64,000 nucleotides of DNA, taken from positions 310,001 to 374,000 of the forward strand of contig NZ_LMVB01000003.1 in the NCBI RefSeq assembly GCF_001510645.1, read 5' to 3'. Of the stretch, positions 48,580-58,085 are shown one piece after another; the first letter of the stretch is position 1; each line of letters opens with the position of its first letter. The position numbers and the translations under genes are program-made. This stretch comes from Paenibacillus sp. FJAT-29882 (GTDB lineage Bacteria; Bacillota; Bacilli; Bacillales; DSM-1321). The notes beneath the pieces were generated by a model. That model saw only the letters and a program-made list of their open reading frames with translations, searched no databases and was not told the DNA's origin.

Positions 48580-50463
48580 TTACGAATGATCATATTTATT
48601 TTGATAATGACTGAGGGCAAGTAGCGGAAAAATAAACCGGTAGCTGTGATAATGCATATACACATAACCTGGCAAACCTTGGCCCGCTGGATAGTCGTTG
48701 GTCCAGTTCTGGCTTTGTCCTTCGCCAATAAGATAAGCGATACCTTTTTCAATGGCAGGTGTAGATGTAGGAGAAATGGATACTAGCGCATCAACGGCCC
48801 ACGCAGTCTGAGTAAGGGTGCTTGCGCCTAGGGGCATATACTTCTTCCCAATATCGCTTGTGCAAGATTCTCCCCACCCACCATCTTCGTTTTGAATGCT
48901 CATCAGCCATTTCGCTGCCTTTTGAATGGCTGGATGATTACTCACAACGCTTGTAGCTCGAAGGCCTGTTAATGCTGCCCAAGTTCCGTAAATATAACAG
49001 ATTCCCCACCTACCATACCAAGATCCGTTTTTTTCTTGAGAGTGAAACAGCCATTTTACTGCTTTTCTGATGGCGCTTGCGGTTTGTTTGCCATTGGTAA
49101 AATTACCGAGAAATTCAAGTGTTCGTCCAGTTAGATCAGGTGTGGAAGGGTCTGTAAGAAAAAATTCTGCTTGTTCGATTGGCAAAAATTGCAACCATTT
49201 TTTATCAACATTTTTTTCAAAGGCAGGAAATCCACCATCATCATTCTGTGTCGAAAGCACATAGGCCAACCCACGATTATAGGCAGTTTTTATATATGGC
49301 TGAGTGGAGGTGGCTGGATATATCGCCCTTAGTGCAGCCGTTGTGTCATCGATGTCTGGGTTCATCGTGTTGCCGTCCGAAAAGCCCCATCCACCTGGTA
49401 GAGCATGAGGATTATGCAGACGCCAATCTCCGTATTTAACTTGCTGCCGGGTGGTCAAATAGTGATTTGCGTTATGAACAATTGGATTATCAGGTTCTAA
49501 TCCAGCTTCCTGAAGGGCGTAATTAATGAGTGCTGTATTCCAAATTTCAGGCCTTGTGAATTGAATATGCAGCTGTCCATCAATGGAAGTAGCCATGGCT
49601 CTTAAGCCTTCAACGGCTTTTAGAATGATCGGATCCTTTTTTGAATAACCTTGTGAGAGTAAAGCAAAAATCATAAAAAATGTAGCACTAAAAAAGTTGT
49701 AAAGAGTCCCGTCTTGCTCAATTCGTTCAAGCATATACTTTTTAATACCCTCGACTGCCATTTTATGCAGTAGGGAAGGAAGCCCGATCAGGTTTTTGAC
49801 ACCATAGTAAATCGTTTGAACCAAGGAACGGCCCTCCTCACATCTGAATTCTTCCCAGAGATCGTCTGAACGGGAGGGAAGCAATGCTTCCAAATTAGGC
49901 CCTGAAGCAATATTGATCTGAAATTTATGATCAGAGCATAAAAGGAGTGGGAGAAAGTTTGACCTCGCATATAGGGATAAATCATACATGCTAATGGGAA
50001 AGGTGGGGGGAAGCAATACAGCTTCGACTGGAATCGGAAAGATAAGCGGCCATTTCAATTGACCGGTAAGTATCAACATAATTTTTGTAATCGAGCTTGC
50101 CTTGCTCAACCCTCCGTTAGTAACAATGAATTGTCGAGCCTTTTCCATATGCTCATCATTCTCATGATGCAGACCAGATAAAAGCAATGCATAATAGGCC
50201 TCTATTGTCAGTGAAACATTCCCGTCCTGTTCATCATGATATAACTTCCACGCGCCGTTTTTCTCCTGACGGCTTATAATTCTTGCTGCTAAAGCTTGAA
50301 TGAGTTCATCGTCCCGTATGTCGAGTGCTTTTAATAAAATAATCATAAACGCATCAGGTGTAATGCCGATTTCAAATGGATAGTGCCAAGACCCATCTTC
50401 TTGCTGGTCAGTCCGTAGCCGCATGATCAGACGATCGATTTCATTTTTTACATATTGATTCAT
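48580..50463 (-). CDS. sqhC: Squalene-hopene cyclase family protein
   Basis: A class II terpene cyclase of 627 aa with two alpha/alpha-barrel domains, several QW repeats (QNDDGGFPAFEKN, QEKNGSWYGRWG, QNEDGGWGES) and the protonating DxDD motif in NPDIDDTTAAL. In Bacillus this protein cyclises tetraprenyl-curcumene to sporulenes; in relatives it makes hopene. The sequence does not settle which. ATG 50463 follows AAAGGAG. Monocistronic, next to cell-envelope functions. Confidence 0.9.
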   Translation of the reverse strand: MNQYVKNEIDRLIMRLRTDQQEDGSWHYPFEIGITPDAFMIILLKALDIRDDELIQALAARIISRQEKNGAWKLYHDEQDGNVSLTIEAYYALLLSGLHHENDEHMEKARQFIVTNGGLSKASSITKIMLILTGQLKWPLIFPIPVEAVLLPPTFPISMYDLSLYARSNFLPLLLCSDHKFQINIASGPNLEALLPSRSDDLWEEFRCEEGRSLVQTIYYGVKNLIGLPSLLHKMAVEGIKKYMLERIEQDGTLYNFFSATFFMIFALLSQGYSKKDPIILKAVEGLRAMATSIDGQLHIQFTRPEIWNTALINYALQEAGLEPDNPIVHNANHYLTTRQQVKYGDWRLHNPHALPGGWGFSDGNTMNPDIDDTTAALRAIYPATSTQPYIKTAYNRGLAYVLSTQNDDGGFPAFEKNVDKKWLQFLPIEQAEFFLTDPSTPDLTGRTLEFLGNFTNGKQTASAIRKAVKWLFHSQEKNGSWYGRWGICYIYGTWAALTGLRATSVVSNHPAIQKAAKWLMSIQNEDGGWGESCTSDIGKKYMPLGASTLTQTAWAVDALVSISPTSTPAIEKGIAYLIGEGQSQNWTNDYPAGQGLPGYVYMHYHSYRFIFPLLALSHYQNKYDHS

Positions 50464-50700
50464 TACACTCACTCCTTTAAAGACTGCATGAATACACTAT
50501 TTAACGATATGACTAGCACGCACTTGTTATGAAAAAACTTATATTTATAATGAGTGAAAAGGAAAAGCGGTTAGGAAAAAAGCAATACTGGTTAGTTAAA
50601 GGGTCAAAGAGCTGAGTGGGGGGAAAGAGGTTCAAAGCGACTAGCAAAATACCTAAATCGATATTCCTGAAAAGCTAACTTCATCTTTTCATCACAAAAC
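50464..50700. other. Intergenic stretch upstream of sqhC
   Basis: AT-rich, with no gene, RNA or repeat that I can support; it should hold the sqhC promoter. Confidence 0.4.
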
Positions 50701-50742
50701 AAAGAGCAAATGCGAGAAGAACTTAGGCATTTGCTCTTTTGG
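50701..50742. terminator. Terminator after the DUF1450 gene
   Basis: AAGAGCAAATGC pairs with GCATTTGCTCTT, with T-rich flanks usable in either direction. Confidence 0.75.
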
Positions 50743-50794
50743 GTAATGAATCGATTATTTCAGTCTGAAAAACAGCTCTTGAAATTCTAGTTTT

Positions 50795-51073
50795 TTACTT
50801 GTTGGTATTCACTTTATCCTTCAGCTGAGCCAGTAAATCACCAGAATCAATCCCTGTAATCATGGCACCATTCAGCTTCGCGTAAGCATACTTCTTACAC
50901 AGCTTACATTCGCTTAAACATTCATACTCTTTATAGGAAACTTGTGGACTTTTTAAAAATTCTCCATACTCTTCTGCATATTCTTCCTCTAAAAAACGAT
51001 CCAGGTTCGTTTGGCAGAATTCAAGTGTGACTTTTGGTTTTTTCGTAAATAATTTGCTGATAAATGCCAACAT
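50795..51073 (-). CDS. DUF1450 family protein (YuzB-like)
   Basis: A 92-aa cytosolic protein with the DUF1450 layout: an early Cys in VTLEFCQTNL and CLSECKLCKKYAYAKLNG with three clustered Cys, suggesting a metal or Fe-S site. Function unknown. AGGAAGAG precedes the ATG. Confidence 0.7.
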   Translation of the reverse strand: MLAFISKLFTKKPKVTLEFCQTNLDRFLEEEYAEEYGEFLKSPQVSYKEYECLSECKLCKKYAYAKLNGAMITGIDSGDLLAQLKDKVNTNK

Positions 51074-51244
51074 AAAATCTCTTCCTTTATATTAAGCTTT
51101 TTCCAGGGAACGTTTACTGTAGCTTGTATTATATCATCCTAAATCTTATCGTGATACTTTGATGATTTTCCTTCAACTACTAAAAAAGGCTAAAAATTAA
51201 AAATTCATACTGTTTTGGGTTAATATAATAAAGGGAATACCAGT

Positions 51245-51975
51245 TTAGCTAAATGAGACTAAAAAATAGAAGATGGATGCCGGGATAACATGTTTACGCT
51301 TATATGATTTAGTAAATTGATATGCGACATTCGCCACCATTAATCCAAGAAATGTGGTAGGCCCGACAAGTGCAGTCGATACAGAAGTTAAAATAGCAAC
51401 TACTATTAATATTCGCTTCATTACATAATCGTAATCGACACCTAAATTAATGGCCTGTGTACTTCCAAGCAACATCACATCTAAATATTTTGCAAATCAT
51501 AGGAAATAAAGCGTTGTAATAAGCATTAAAATTGCTACTATTAAAAGCAAATCAGTTTTTATATTGTTAAAGCTTGCGAACATTTTGTTTTGAACAATTT
51601 GGTATTCGTTTGGATTTATTAATACTTGCGTGAAAGCAGACAAGCTTGAGAGAAGCGTCCCGAAAATCATTCCTATTAGTAGAAGGAAGTAGATATTTCG
51701 GCCTCCTTCTTTTCTAAACGGCATTATTCCTATTTTATTAAATAGGCCCTAACATTGCCGCATAGGACTGTGAAGGTATTGGCTAAGTAACGTAGCAATT
51801 ACTGCGAGCACCGTTAATTTAAACTTATTACTCATATGCCTTTCTCATCATTAATAGATAAATAAATATCACACTGTCAAATACCCCTACTACAAGGCCA
51901 ATTAGAATTTCAACTGGATAAATAATCAGTCGGCCCACTATGTCGCAGAATTTTTAATAAGGCCGGGTCATTTGC
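51245..51975 (-). pseudogene. Decayed siderophore permease pair
   Basis: Read on the minus strand, 51960-51830 encodes a worn C-terminus of a FecCD permease (YPVEILIGLVVGVFDSVIFI), then an ATG opens a second permease that stops after about 28 codons. Fragments 51724-51497 (LIGMIFGTLLSSLSAFTQVL) and 51478-51245 (STALVGPTTFLGLMVANVAYQF) clearly match residues of the intact permease at 53195. Several stops and frameshifts make it non-functional. It is a dead paralogue on the opposite strand. Confidence 0.8.
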
Positions 51976-52194
51976 CAAATTCATTGGCCCTTTCATTTAA
52001 TAAACTCTTAAATTGGCTTTTTTTATATCTTCAATTTCTAGGACAATAAGGTTATCGAAACTTGGTTTTTCATTCCTTACTTTAAAAAATTCTCTGTCTG
52101 ATTGGGTCCATGGCTATGTCGGAAATTCAAAATGAACTTATATAATTATTGATTTTTGGCAATTTTGTGCTTATAATTTATATGTACTCGAGAT

Positions 52195-52209
52195 TGAGAA
52201 TCATTTTCA
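52195..52209 (+). promoter_or_regulatory. Fur box upstream of yclN
   Basis: TGAGAATCATTTTCA fits the 7-1-7 Fur consensus and lies 43 bp before the yclN start. Iron repression is expected. Confidence 0.8.
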
Positions 52210-52251
52210 TTGTTTTACATACTTGAGAATAAATAGAATATGGGGATAAAA

Positions 52252-53208
52252 ATGAGACTGTGGATGTTAATGATCGCTGCAATCATTCTCTCGTTTATCT
52301 CGCTATTTGTTGGTGCAATTGATATTAAGCCGAGCGACCTTCTAGATTGGGATTCTGATAAAACACAAATTTTCTTAATTAGTCGTGTGCCTCGTTTAAT
52401 GGCAATTATTCTAGCGGGTGCGGGGATGAGTATTGCAGGATTAATAATGCAAAGTGTAAGCCGTAATAAATTTGTCTCACCAACAACGGCGGGTACGCTA
52501 GATGCAGCTAAGCTTGGTATTATTATTTCAATGCTTTTCTTTACAAATGTAACGTATTTTCAGCAAATTATATTCAGTTTTGCATTCGCTTTAGTCGGAA
52601 CGCTAATTTTCATGCAATTACTTGATCGCATTAAATTTAAAGATGTAATTTTCGTACCGCTAATCGGGATTATGTACGGGAATATTTTATCGGCGATTTC
52701 GACGTTTTTAGGTTATGAAGCTGAAATTTTACAAAACGTTCAAGCATTCTTCATGGGTAGTTTTACTTTAATCGTATCTGGACGTTATGAATTATTGTAT
52801 GTAGCTGTCCCAGCCATCATATTAGCTTACATATATGCGAATAAGTTTACGGTAGCTGGAATGGGTGAAGATTTTGCAAAAAATTTAGGACTAAGTTATA
52901 AAATGGTTTTAAATTTAGGTTTAGTTTTAGTAGCTATCATTTCGACTACTGTCGTACTAACTGTTGGTATTATCCCTTTCTTAGGGTTAATTGTGCCGAA
53001 TATCGTGTCGATTTATATGGGGGACAATTTACGTAAAACGATTCCACATACAATCATGCTAGGAATGGTTTTCTTGCTGGCATGTGATATTCTTAGCCGC
53101 TTAGTTGTATACCCTTATGAAATTCCAGTAAACCTAACAGTCGCAGTTTTTGGTAGTGCGATCTTCTTAGTAATGTTATTTAGGGGGAAAGCATATGCGA
53201 AAAAATAG
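52252..53208 (+). CDS. yclN: Siderophore ABC permease (YclN-like)
   Basis: A 318-aa FecCD-family permease with about nine or ten membrane segments, resembling petrobactin permease YclN/FpbN (SRVPRLMAIILAGAGMSIAG, SRNKFVSPTTAGTLDAAKLG, GMGEDFAKNLGLSYK). ATG 52252 follows GGGGA by about 6 bp; ATG 52240 precedes it. It overlaps yclO by 14 bp. Petrobactin or another catecholate is the likely ligand, by homology only. Confidence 0.85.
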   Translation: MRLWMLMIAAIILSFISLFVGAIDIKPSDLLDWDSDKTQIFLISRVPRLMAIILAGAGMSIAGLIMQSVSRNKFVSPTTAGTLDAAKLGIIISMLFFTNVTYFQQIIFSFAFALVGTLIFMQLLDRIKFKDVIFVPLIGIMYGNILSAISTFLGYEAEILQNVQAFFMGSFTLIVSGRYELLYVAVPAIILAYIYANKFTVAGMGEDFAKNLGLSYKMVLNLGLVLVAIISTTVVLTVGIIPFLGLIVPNIVSIYMGDNLRKTIPHTIMLGMVFLLACDILSRLVVYPYEIPVNLTVAVFGSAIFLVMLFRGKAYAKK

Positions 53209-54151
53209 TACGAAAATAATTATATTAGCGGTAATTGCGATAATATTCATTTTGCTTTTTGCTTTTTATAATATTCGGGGCGGTTTTGATTATGCCTTCC
53301 CACGTCGTTTAGTACGAATTGGAGCAATGGTAATCACTGGGATAGCAATATCATACGCTACAATTATGTTCCAAACAATCACTCATAACCGAATTTTAAC
53401 GCCTTCTATCATGGGGCTTGACTCGATGTATGAGGTCGTACAAACTGTTATTTTTTTCGCTTTAGGTTCGGCGTCTATTTTTGTTGTAGACCGTTATTTA
53501 AACTTTGGAATGGCAATTATTGCAATGATTCTTTTTGCGTTAATTCTATATCGATTCTTATTCCGAGCGGATAAATATCCGATCTTTCTATTATTACTAG
53601 CAGGAATGATTATCGGGACATTACTTGGAAGTTTAGTGAATTTCCTCCAAGTAGTGATAGATCCAGTTGAATATCTAAGTTTACAAAGCCGATTATTCGC
53701 AAGCTTTAATAACGTTAAGTCAGAGTTATTGTATCTTTCAATGGCGATATTAGGGGCAGCTTTCATCTATGGTAAAAGAATGTTAAGTGATTTAGATGTG
53801 ATGTCTTTAGGTCGTGATGCGGCAATCAATCTAGGTATAAACTACGATAAAATGGTGCTAAAAGTATTAATTTTATCATCCATTTTGATTGCAACTTCAA
53901 CTGCACTTGTTGGTCCTATTACATTTTTAGGATTAATCGTATCGAACGTGGCCTATCAATTTATTAATACATATCGACATTCAGTTTTAATTGTAGCATC
54001 TAGTTTAATAAGTATTATTGCATTAGTAGGCGGACAGTTTTTGGTATTACACGTTTTCCATTTAAATACGACAATTAGTGTCATTATTAACTTTATCGGT
54101 GGTATTTACTTTATTTACTTATTGCTGAAAGAAAGTAGGGCTGCTGGATGA
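53195..54151 (+). CDS. yclO: Siderophore ABC permease (YclO-like)
   Basis: A 318-aa second FecCD permease that pairs with YclN. Landmarks are FPRRLVRIGAMVITG-like PRRLVRIGAMVITGIAISYA, LAGMIIGTLLGSLVNFLQ and GRDAAINLGINYDKMV. GGGGGAAAG lies before the ATG inside the yclN 3' end; its stop overlaps the ATPase start by 4 bp. Confidence 0.85.
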   Translation: MRKNSTKIIILAVIAIIFILLFAFYNIRGGFDYAFPRRLVRIGAMVITGIAISYATIMFQTITHNRILTPSIMGLDSMYEVVQTVIFFALGSASIFVVDRYLNFGMAIIAMILFALILYRFLFRADKYPIFLLLLAGMIIGTLLGSLVNFLQVVIDPVEYLSLQSRLFASFNNVKSELLYLSMAILGAAFIYGKRMLSDLDVMSLGRDAAINLGINYDKMVLKVLILSSILIATSTALVGPITFLGLIVSNVAYQFINTYRHSVLIVASSLISIIALVGGQFLVLHVFHLNTTISVIINFIGGIYFIYLLLKESRAAG

Positions 54152-54915
54152 TTGAAATCAAAGGTATAACAAAGTATTTTGGCAAAAATCCTGTAGTAGA
54201 AAATGTAACAGTGACAATCCAACCAAGAACGATTACGTCATTTATCGGGCCAAATGGTGCTGGTAAATCGACGTTATTGTCCATGGTAAGTCGCTTATTA
54301 AATTCTGATACAGGAGAAGTCCTTCTAGATAAAGGTAATGTTAAAAAGATGAAGTCTGATGAATTTGCAAAACGAGTGGCCATTTTAAGACAATCCAATC
54401 ATTTAAATGTTCGCTTAACAGTTCGAGAGCTAGTGTCATTTGGGCGTTATCCGTATTCAAAGGGTCGACTAAATAGTGAAGATGAAAAATTTGTTGATCA
54501 AGCATTAGAATATATGAATTTAACCGATATCCAAGATAAATATTTGGATGAATTATCTGGTGGTCAAAAACAACGTGCGTTTATTTCCATGGTTATTGCA
54601 CAAGATACAGAATATATCTTATTAGATGAACCGTTAAATAACTTGGATATGAAACATTCTGTTCAAATTATGAAAATTTTACGTAAGCTGGTTGATGAAT
54701 TAGGTAAGACCGTTGTGATTGTATTGCATGATATTAATTTTGCATCAGTATATTCAGATCGTATCGTTGCTCTTAAAGATGGACGTGTTGTGAAAGATGG
54801 TCTAACAAATGAAATTATAAATACTGCTGCATTGCGGGAAATATATGATATGGATATACCAGTCCAAGAACAGGACGGGTGTCGTATTTGTGTATTCTTT
54901 AATTCGCATTCGTAA
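54148..54915 (+). CDS. yclP: Siderophore ABC ATPase (YclP-like)
   Basis: A 255-aa FepC-type ATPase: Walker A GPNGAGKST, signature LSGGQKQR, Walker B YILLDEP, switch His in VLHDINF. Overlaps yclO by 4 bp. A terminator follows it, so the binding protein has its own promoter. Confidence 0.88.
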   Translation: MIEIKGITKYFGKNPVVENVTVTIQPRTITSFIGPNGAGKSTLLSMVSRLLNSDTGEVLLDKGNVKKMKSDEFAKRVAILRQSNHLNVRLTVRELVSFGRYPYSKGRLNSEDEKFVDQALEYMNLTDIQDKYLDELSGGQKQRAFISMVIAQDTEYILLDEPLNNLDMKHSVQIMKILRKLVDELGKTVVIVLHDINFASVYSDRIVALKDGRVVKDGLTNEIINTAALREIYDMDIPVQEQDGCRICVFFNSHS

Positions 54916-54920
54916 ACTTA

Positions 54921-54968
54921 TGATTTAGAAAAGGGTGATTTGGCATGCTTTTCTAAATCATTTTTTTG
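54921..54968 (+). terminator. Terminator after yclP
   Basis: ATGATTTAGAAAAG pairs with CTTTTCTAAATCAT, followed by TTTTTT. Confidence 0.85.
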
Positions 54969-55000
54969 AATAAAGTTGTATAAAATAAATTAAAAATGAG

Positions 55001-55042
55001 TTGACCTATCATTTTTACATGTTATAATGATAATGATTATCA
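55001..55042 (+). promoter_or_regulatory. yclQ promoter with a perfect Fur box
   Basis: TTGACC (55001), 16 bp, TATAAT (55023-55028). TGATAATGATTATCA (55028-55042) is a perfect 15-bp Fur palindrome beginning at the last base of the -10. This gives strong, separate iron control of the binding protein. Confidence 0.88.
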
Positions 55043-55077
55043 ATATCATTATAAAGGGAACGGGAGAGAATAAAAAA

Positions 55078-56112
55078 ATGAATAAATGGAAAATTTTAGC
55101 TGTAACAACTTTGCTATCTTTAGTTTTAGCAGCATGTGGATCAAATGAAGAAGCAACAACAGATACACCTGAAACTAATACAGAAAAGACAACTGAAGGA
55201 ACTGAAAAGGCTACTGAAACTTCTGCATTCCCAATGACAGTTGCATCTTTAACTGGTGAAAGAGAAGATAAAGAAGCAGGAACAAAAACGGTGTTTGAAG
55301 ATGTTACTTTAGAAGCAATGCCAGAACGTATTGTTACTTTAGACTTTGGTTTCTTAGATAATCTTGACGCTTTAGGAGTGGAGGGCGTTGTTGGTCTTCC
55401 TAAATCAAATCTGCCAGCAGACTTAAAAGAAAAATATTCTTCTGACGAATATGCTGACTTAGGTACTTTAAAAGAAATCGATTTCGAATTAGTAGCATCA
55501 CTTGAGCCAGATGTAATTTTCATTTCTGGTCGTCAAGCTCCAATGTATGAACAATTAAAAGAAATTACTCCAAACGTAATATTCGTTGGATCTGATAATG
55601 AAGATTATATTAAAGGTATTAAAGAAGGCGCAGAACTTGCAGGGCAAATTTTCGATAAAGAAGAAGAAGCTAAAGCTCTAAATGCAGATTTAGATGCAAA
55701 AGTAGCAGAACTTCAAGAAAAAGCTGCAGGTTATGAAAATGCATTAGTAGCTATGTATAATGAGAAGAAAATCGCTGGTTTCGACAATGGTCCAGATTCT
55801 CGTTTCGCTTATGTATATAATGACTTTGGATTCAAACCAGTAACTGAAGATATTGAGTCAAGTGCACATGGTTCTGATTTCAGTTATGAGTCAATTTTAT
55901 CAGCTAACCCAGAAGTGTTATTAATCATTGACCGTAATGCTAATGACGATGATGCACTTAAGACAGATATTGAAAACGACATTATTAAACAAACTCGTGC
56001 TTACAAAGAAGGCAAAATCGTTTACCTTTATGGAGGTAACTGGTACTTCGCAAGTGGTGGCGTACCAACTGAAATGGAGAAAATTCAAGAAATCTTAGAC
56101 GAGTTAAAATAA
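55078..56112 (+). CDS. yclQ: Siderophore-binding lipoprotein (YclQ-like)
   Basis: A 344-aa FatB/YclQ-type class III binding protein with lipobox LVLAAC, a Glu/Thr-rich linker, and the conserved MPERIVTLDFGFLDNLDALG and LEPDVIFISGRQAP. It captures ferric siderophore for YclNOP. ATG 55078 with GGGAGAG upstream; the frame is open from 55027 through the Fur box but that part is not a coding region. A truncated relative is found at 57769. Confidence 0.88.
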   Translation: MNKWKILAVTTLLSLVLAACGSNEEATTDTPETNTEKTTEGTEKATETSAFPMTVASLTGEREDKEAGTKTVFEDVTLEAMPERIVTLDFGFLDNLDALGVEGVVGLPKSNLPADLKEKYSSDEYADLGTLKEIDFELVASLEPDVIFISGRQAPMYEQLKEITPNVIFVGSDNEDYIKGIKEGAELAGQIFDKEEEAKALNADLDAKVAELQEKAAGYENALVAMYNEKKIAGFDNGPDSRFAYVYNDFGFKPVTEDIESSAHGSDFSYESILSANPEVLLIIDRNANDDDALKTDIENDIIKQTRAYKEGKIVYLYGGNWYFASGGVPTEMEKIQEILDELK

Positions 56113-56143
56113 GATTAACATAAATATTTGACTTCAAAAGAGC

Positions 56144-56174
56144 AGGCTGTCCATTAAATAGGACAGCCTTTACT
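56144..56174 (+). terminator. yclQ terminator
   Basis: AGGCTGTCC pairs with GGACAGCCT, followed by TTTACT. Confidence 0.75.
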
Positions 56175-56201
56175 ATAATTAAGAATTAAGGGGGAAGACA
56201 G

Positions 56202-56534
56202 ATGTTTGTTCAAATTCGTAAGTGGACAATTACTGAAGGAAATTCAGAAAAGATATTAGAACGTTTTAAAAAGAAACCCGGCCAAGGCCCATCATTAGTG
56301 GAACAAAGAGAAGGTTTTATTAGCCGTGAGTTACTTGTAAAAAATATACGTCGTGGGGAAGAAGAAGTAATTATGATTATCCGCTGGGAGTCTGAAGATG
56401 CTTGGAAAGCTTGGGAAAAGAGCCCGGAGCATATTGCTGGTCACAAAGAGAAGATTAAACAACATGGTGGTAAACCACCAAAACCAGACTATATTATTAA
56501 TATGGAGCACGGTAACTACACTGTAGTAGAATAA
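56202..56534 (+). CDS. hmoA: Haem-degrading monooxygenase, HmoA-like
   Basis: A 110-aa ABM-fold protein very like B. subtilis HmoA (MFVQIRKWTITEGNSEKILERF, EEEVIMIIRWESEDAWKAWEKSPEH, DYIINMEHGNY). It would open the haem ring and release iron in the cytosol. The GGGGGAAG ribosome site is clear. Placement after the siderophore genes fits an iron-supply role; no Fur box of its own is visible. Confidence 0.85.
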   Translation: MFVQIRKWTITEGNSEKILERFKKKPGQGPSLVEQREGFISRELLVKNIRRGEEEVIMIIRWESEDAWKAWEKSPEHIAGHKEKIKQHGGKPPKPDYIINMEHGNYTVVE

Positions 56535-56574
56535 GTACCAGACGTTCTCTAGAAGTGTTTTAACTTTTTATTAA

Positions 56575-57014
56575 GACTCTATAATCCGAACATATTCCCT
56601 AGACTTAAATGGTTTATATAAGCGTGATCAAAACAACGAGCAAGTAATTCTACCTTTTTCCTACGATTTCGGTCATATACAGAATCATCAACAATCAACA
56701 TTTTAGGACGATTTTTATTGACGCGAAACCATTGAATTGTGAAAGTGCTCAAAAGTAGTTAAAAACGGCGCCAATTGAACGTTGGTTGATTTAAGAATCG
56801 ATAAACAATGTCCTTGGCAGAAATTTTCCGCTTTCTTTGAATCAAGAAGAGAAAACCAATTTTTATGTTGGAAAATCAAGCAAAAGACTAGCTGGAATAA
56901 AAATGCATAACTGAAACCAAAGGATTTTTTAATTCCTTCTTGTCGTAAAAGCTTATCGATTTCAAGATCAGAAAAAAACAAAATTAAGTTCTTTTGGTAG
57001 TGTTTTCTAGTCAA
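56575..57014 (-). pseudogene. IS4-family transposase remnant
   Basis: On the minus strand 57014-56715 encodes an N-terminal piece (MTRKHYQKNLILFFSDLEID, FCLIFQHKNWFSLLDSKKAENF) and, after a shift, 56725-56640 encodes NRPKMLIVDDSVYDRNRRKKVELLAR, which contains the first catalytic Asp of IS4 DDE transposases. The rest is missing, so the element is dead. Ends of the element were not found. Confidence 0.75.
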
Positions 57015-57119
57015 TTACACTAAAAGAACTAGGTGTTTTTCATTTTTACTTAGGTTGTCAAGTAATATATGAGATAGACCCTTAGCTCAATACTTCCAAC
57101 GATTCATTAGCTATTTCCT

Positions 57120-57158
57120 ATACTAAACTTAACGATTATTAACCGTTAAGTTTAGTAT
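57120..57158. terminator. 15-bp perfect inverted repeat
   Basis: ATACTAAACTTAACG (57120-57134) pairs with CGTTAAGTTTAGTAT (57144-57158) across 9 nt. It covers the 3' end of the broken FMN reductase gene and has no T-run, so it may be a terminator or an element end. Confidence 0.5.
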
Positions 57159-57635
57159 GAGGCACTACTAATTCTTCGGCTAGTGCAGCCAGTCTCTGTT
57201 CCACATCGCCGTTCACAATCACGTTTTCGTTGTAACATGCGCTTTAAAGTATGAAAGAATCGGCCGCAAATGGTTTTCTGCTACAAGCATATGCATATTG
57301 GAGCCTGCAGTAGAAACATAACCGACAACCTTTCCTTCAAAAAGGGTAGTTGGCAAATGATCAAACAGATTTTTTAAAGCGCCTGTTAAGGAAGACTGAT
57401 AAACAGGTGTCGCAATAACAAAAAAATCAGCTTGCATGATTTTGTTAATGACCGTTCGTGTGTCCTCATTGTATGCATCAAAAGGTCTCCCATCGACAAA
57501 CTCCACTTTATAGTCTTTTAAATCAAGAAGCTCTGTCTCAATATGTGGATGTTGGCCTGCTTTCGTTAGCACCTCATTTACAGAAATAGCCGTTTTTGCC
57601 CCAATTAATGCCCCTGATATACCTAATAATTTCAT
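57139..57635 (-). pseudogene. NADPH-dependent FMN reductase, frameshifted
   Basis: The first 138 codons encode a flavodoxin-fold FMN reductase (MKLLGISGALIGAKTAISVN, ADFFVIATPVYQSSLTGALK, LRPILSYFKAH), then a stop. A +1 frame continues VIVNGDVEQRLAALAEELVV to the TAA at 57139, which is the normal C-terminal end. A short deletion removed the codons between. Probably inactive. Confidence 0.7.
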
Positions 57636-57768
57636 GATGATCCTCCATGCTAATCAGTATTATTGCGTTAGTTGGGGGCAAATGTTGGTCGAGAGAGTCT
57701 TTACCTTTTCGACAACACTGGGTATCATCATTCACTAACTTCGAATACATTGTCGAAAAAATCCTGAT

Positions 57769-57972
57769 TATCTATTCGTAGTTGATCGAGATGCAGTTGT
57801 AGGTGATGGAGCTGTTGCTAAAACAACGATAGAAAATGATTTAGTAAAAGGTACAAAAGCTTTCAAAGAAGGGAATATCATCTATTTAGACCCTGCATAC
57901 TGGTACCTATCAGGCGGTGGACTTGAATCCGTTCAGGAAATGGTGAATGAAATTGCTGAAGGTCTTAAATAA
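57769..57972 (+). pseudogene. C-terminal fragment of a siderophore-binding protein
   Basis: About 67 codons encode LFVVDRDAVVGDGAVAKTTI, DLVKGTKAFKEGNIIYLDPA and SVQEMVNEIAEGLK, matching the C-terminus of YclQ/FatB proteins (LLIIDRNAN and KIQEILDEL in the intact gene). No start or N-terminal part remains. With the dead permeases at 51.2-52 kb it points to a lost second siderophore importer. Confidence 0.8.
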
Positions 57973-57997
57973 TTCTAAAAAACAAACTAAGAATGTC

Positions 57998-58085
57998 TTA
58001 AAGGGACCGCCCCCGTAGCCTATAAAGGATAAAGCGTTAGTTTAACGCACCTAATTCTTTATAGTAGCTGCGGGGTCTGGTCCTT
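57998..58085. repeat. Family I palindromic repeat, copy 6 (variant)
   Basis: The ends TTAAAGGGACCGCCCCCG and CGGGGTCTGGTCCTTT pair, with internal CTATAAAGGATAAAGCGTTA / TAACGC...TTCTTTATAG. The terminal motif is a variant (GGGACC / GGTCTGGTCC). Confidence 0.55.

Noticed and set aside
55027-55077. An earlier start of yclQ in the Fur box.
   Set aside because: It would place the promoter and operator inside the gene; the ATG at 55078 has the ribosome site and begins a normal lipoprotein signal.
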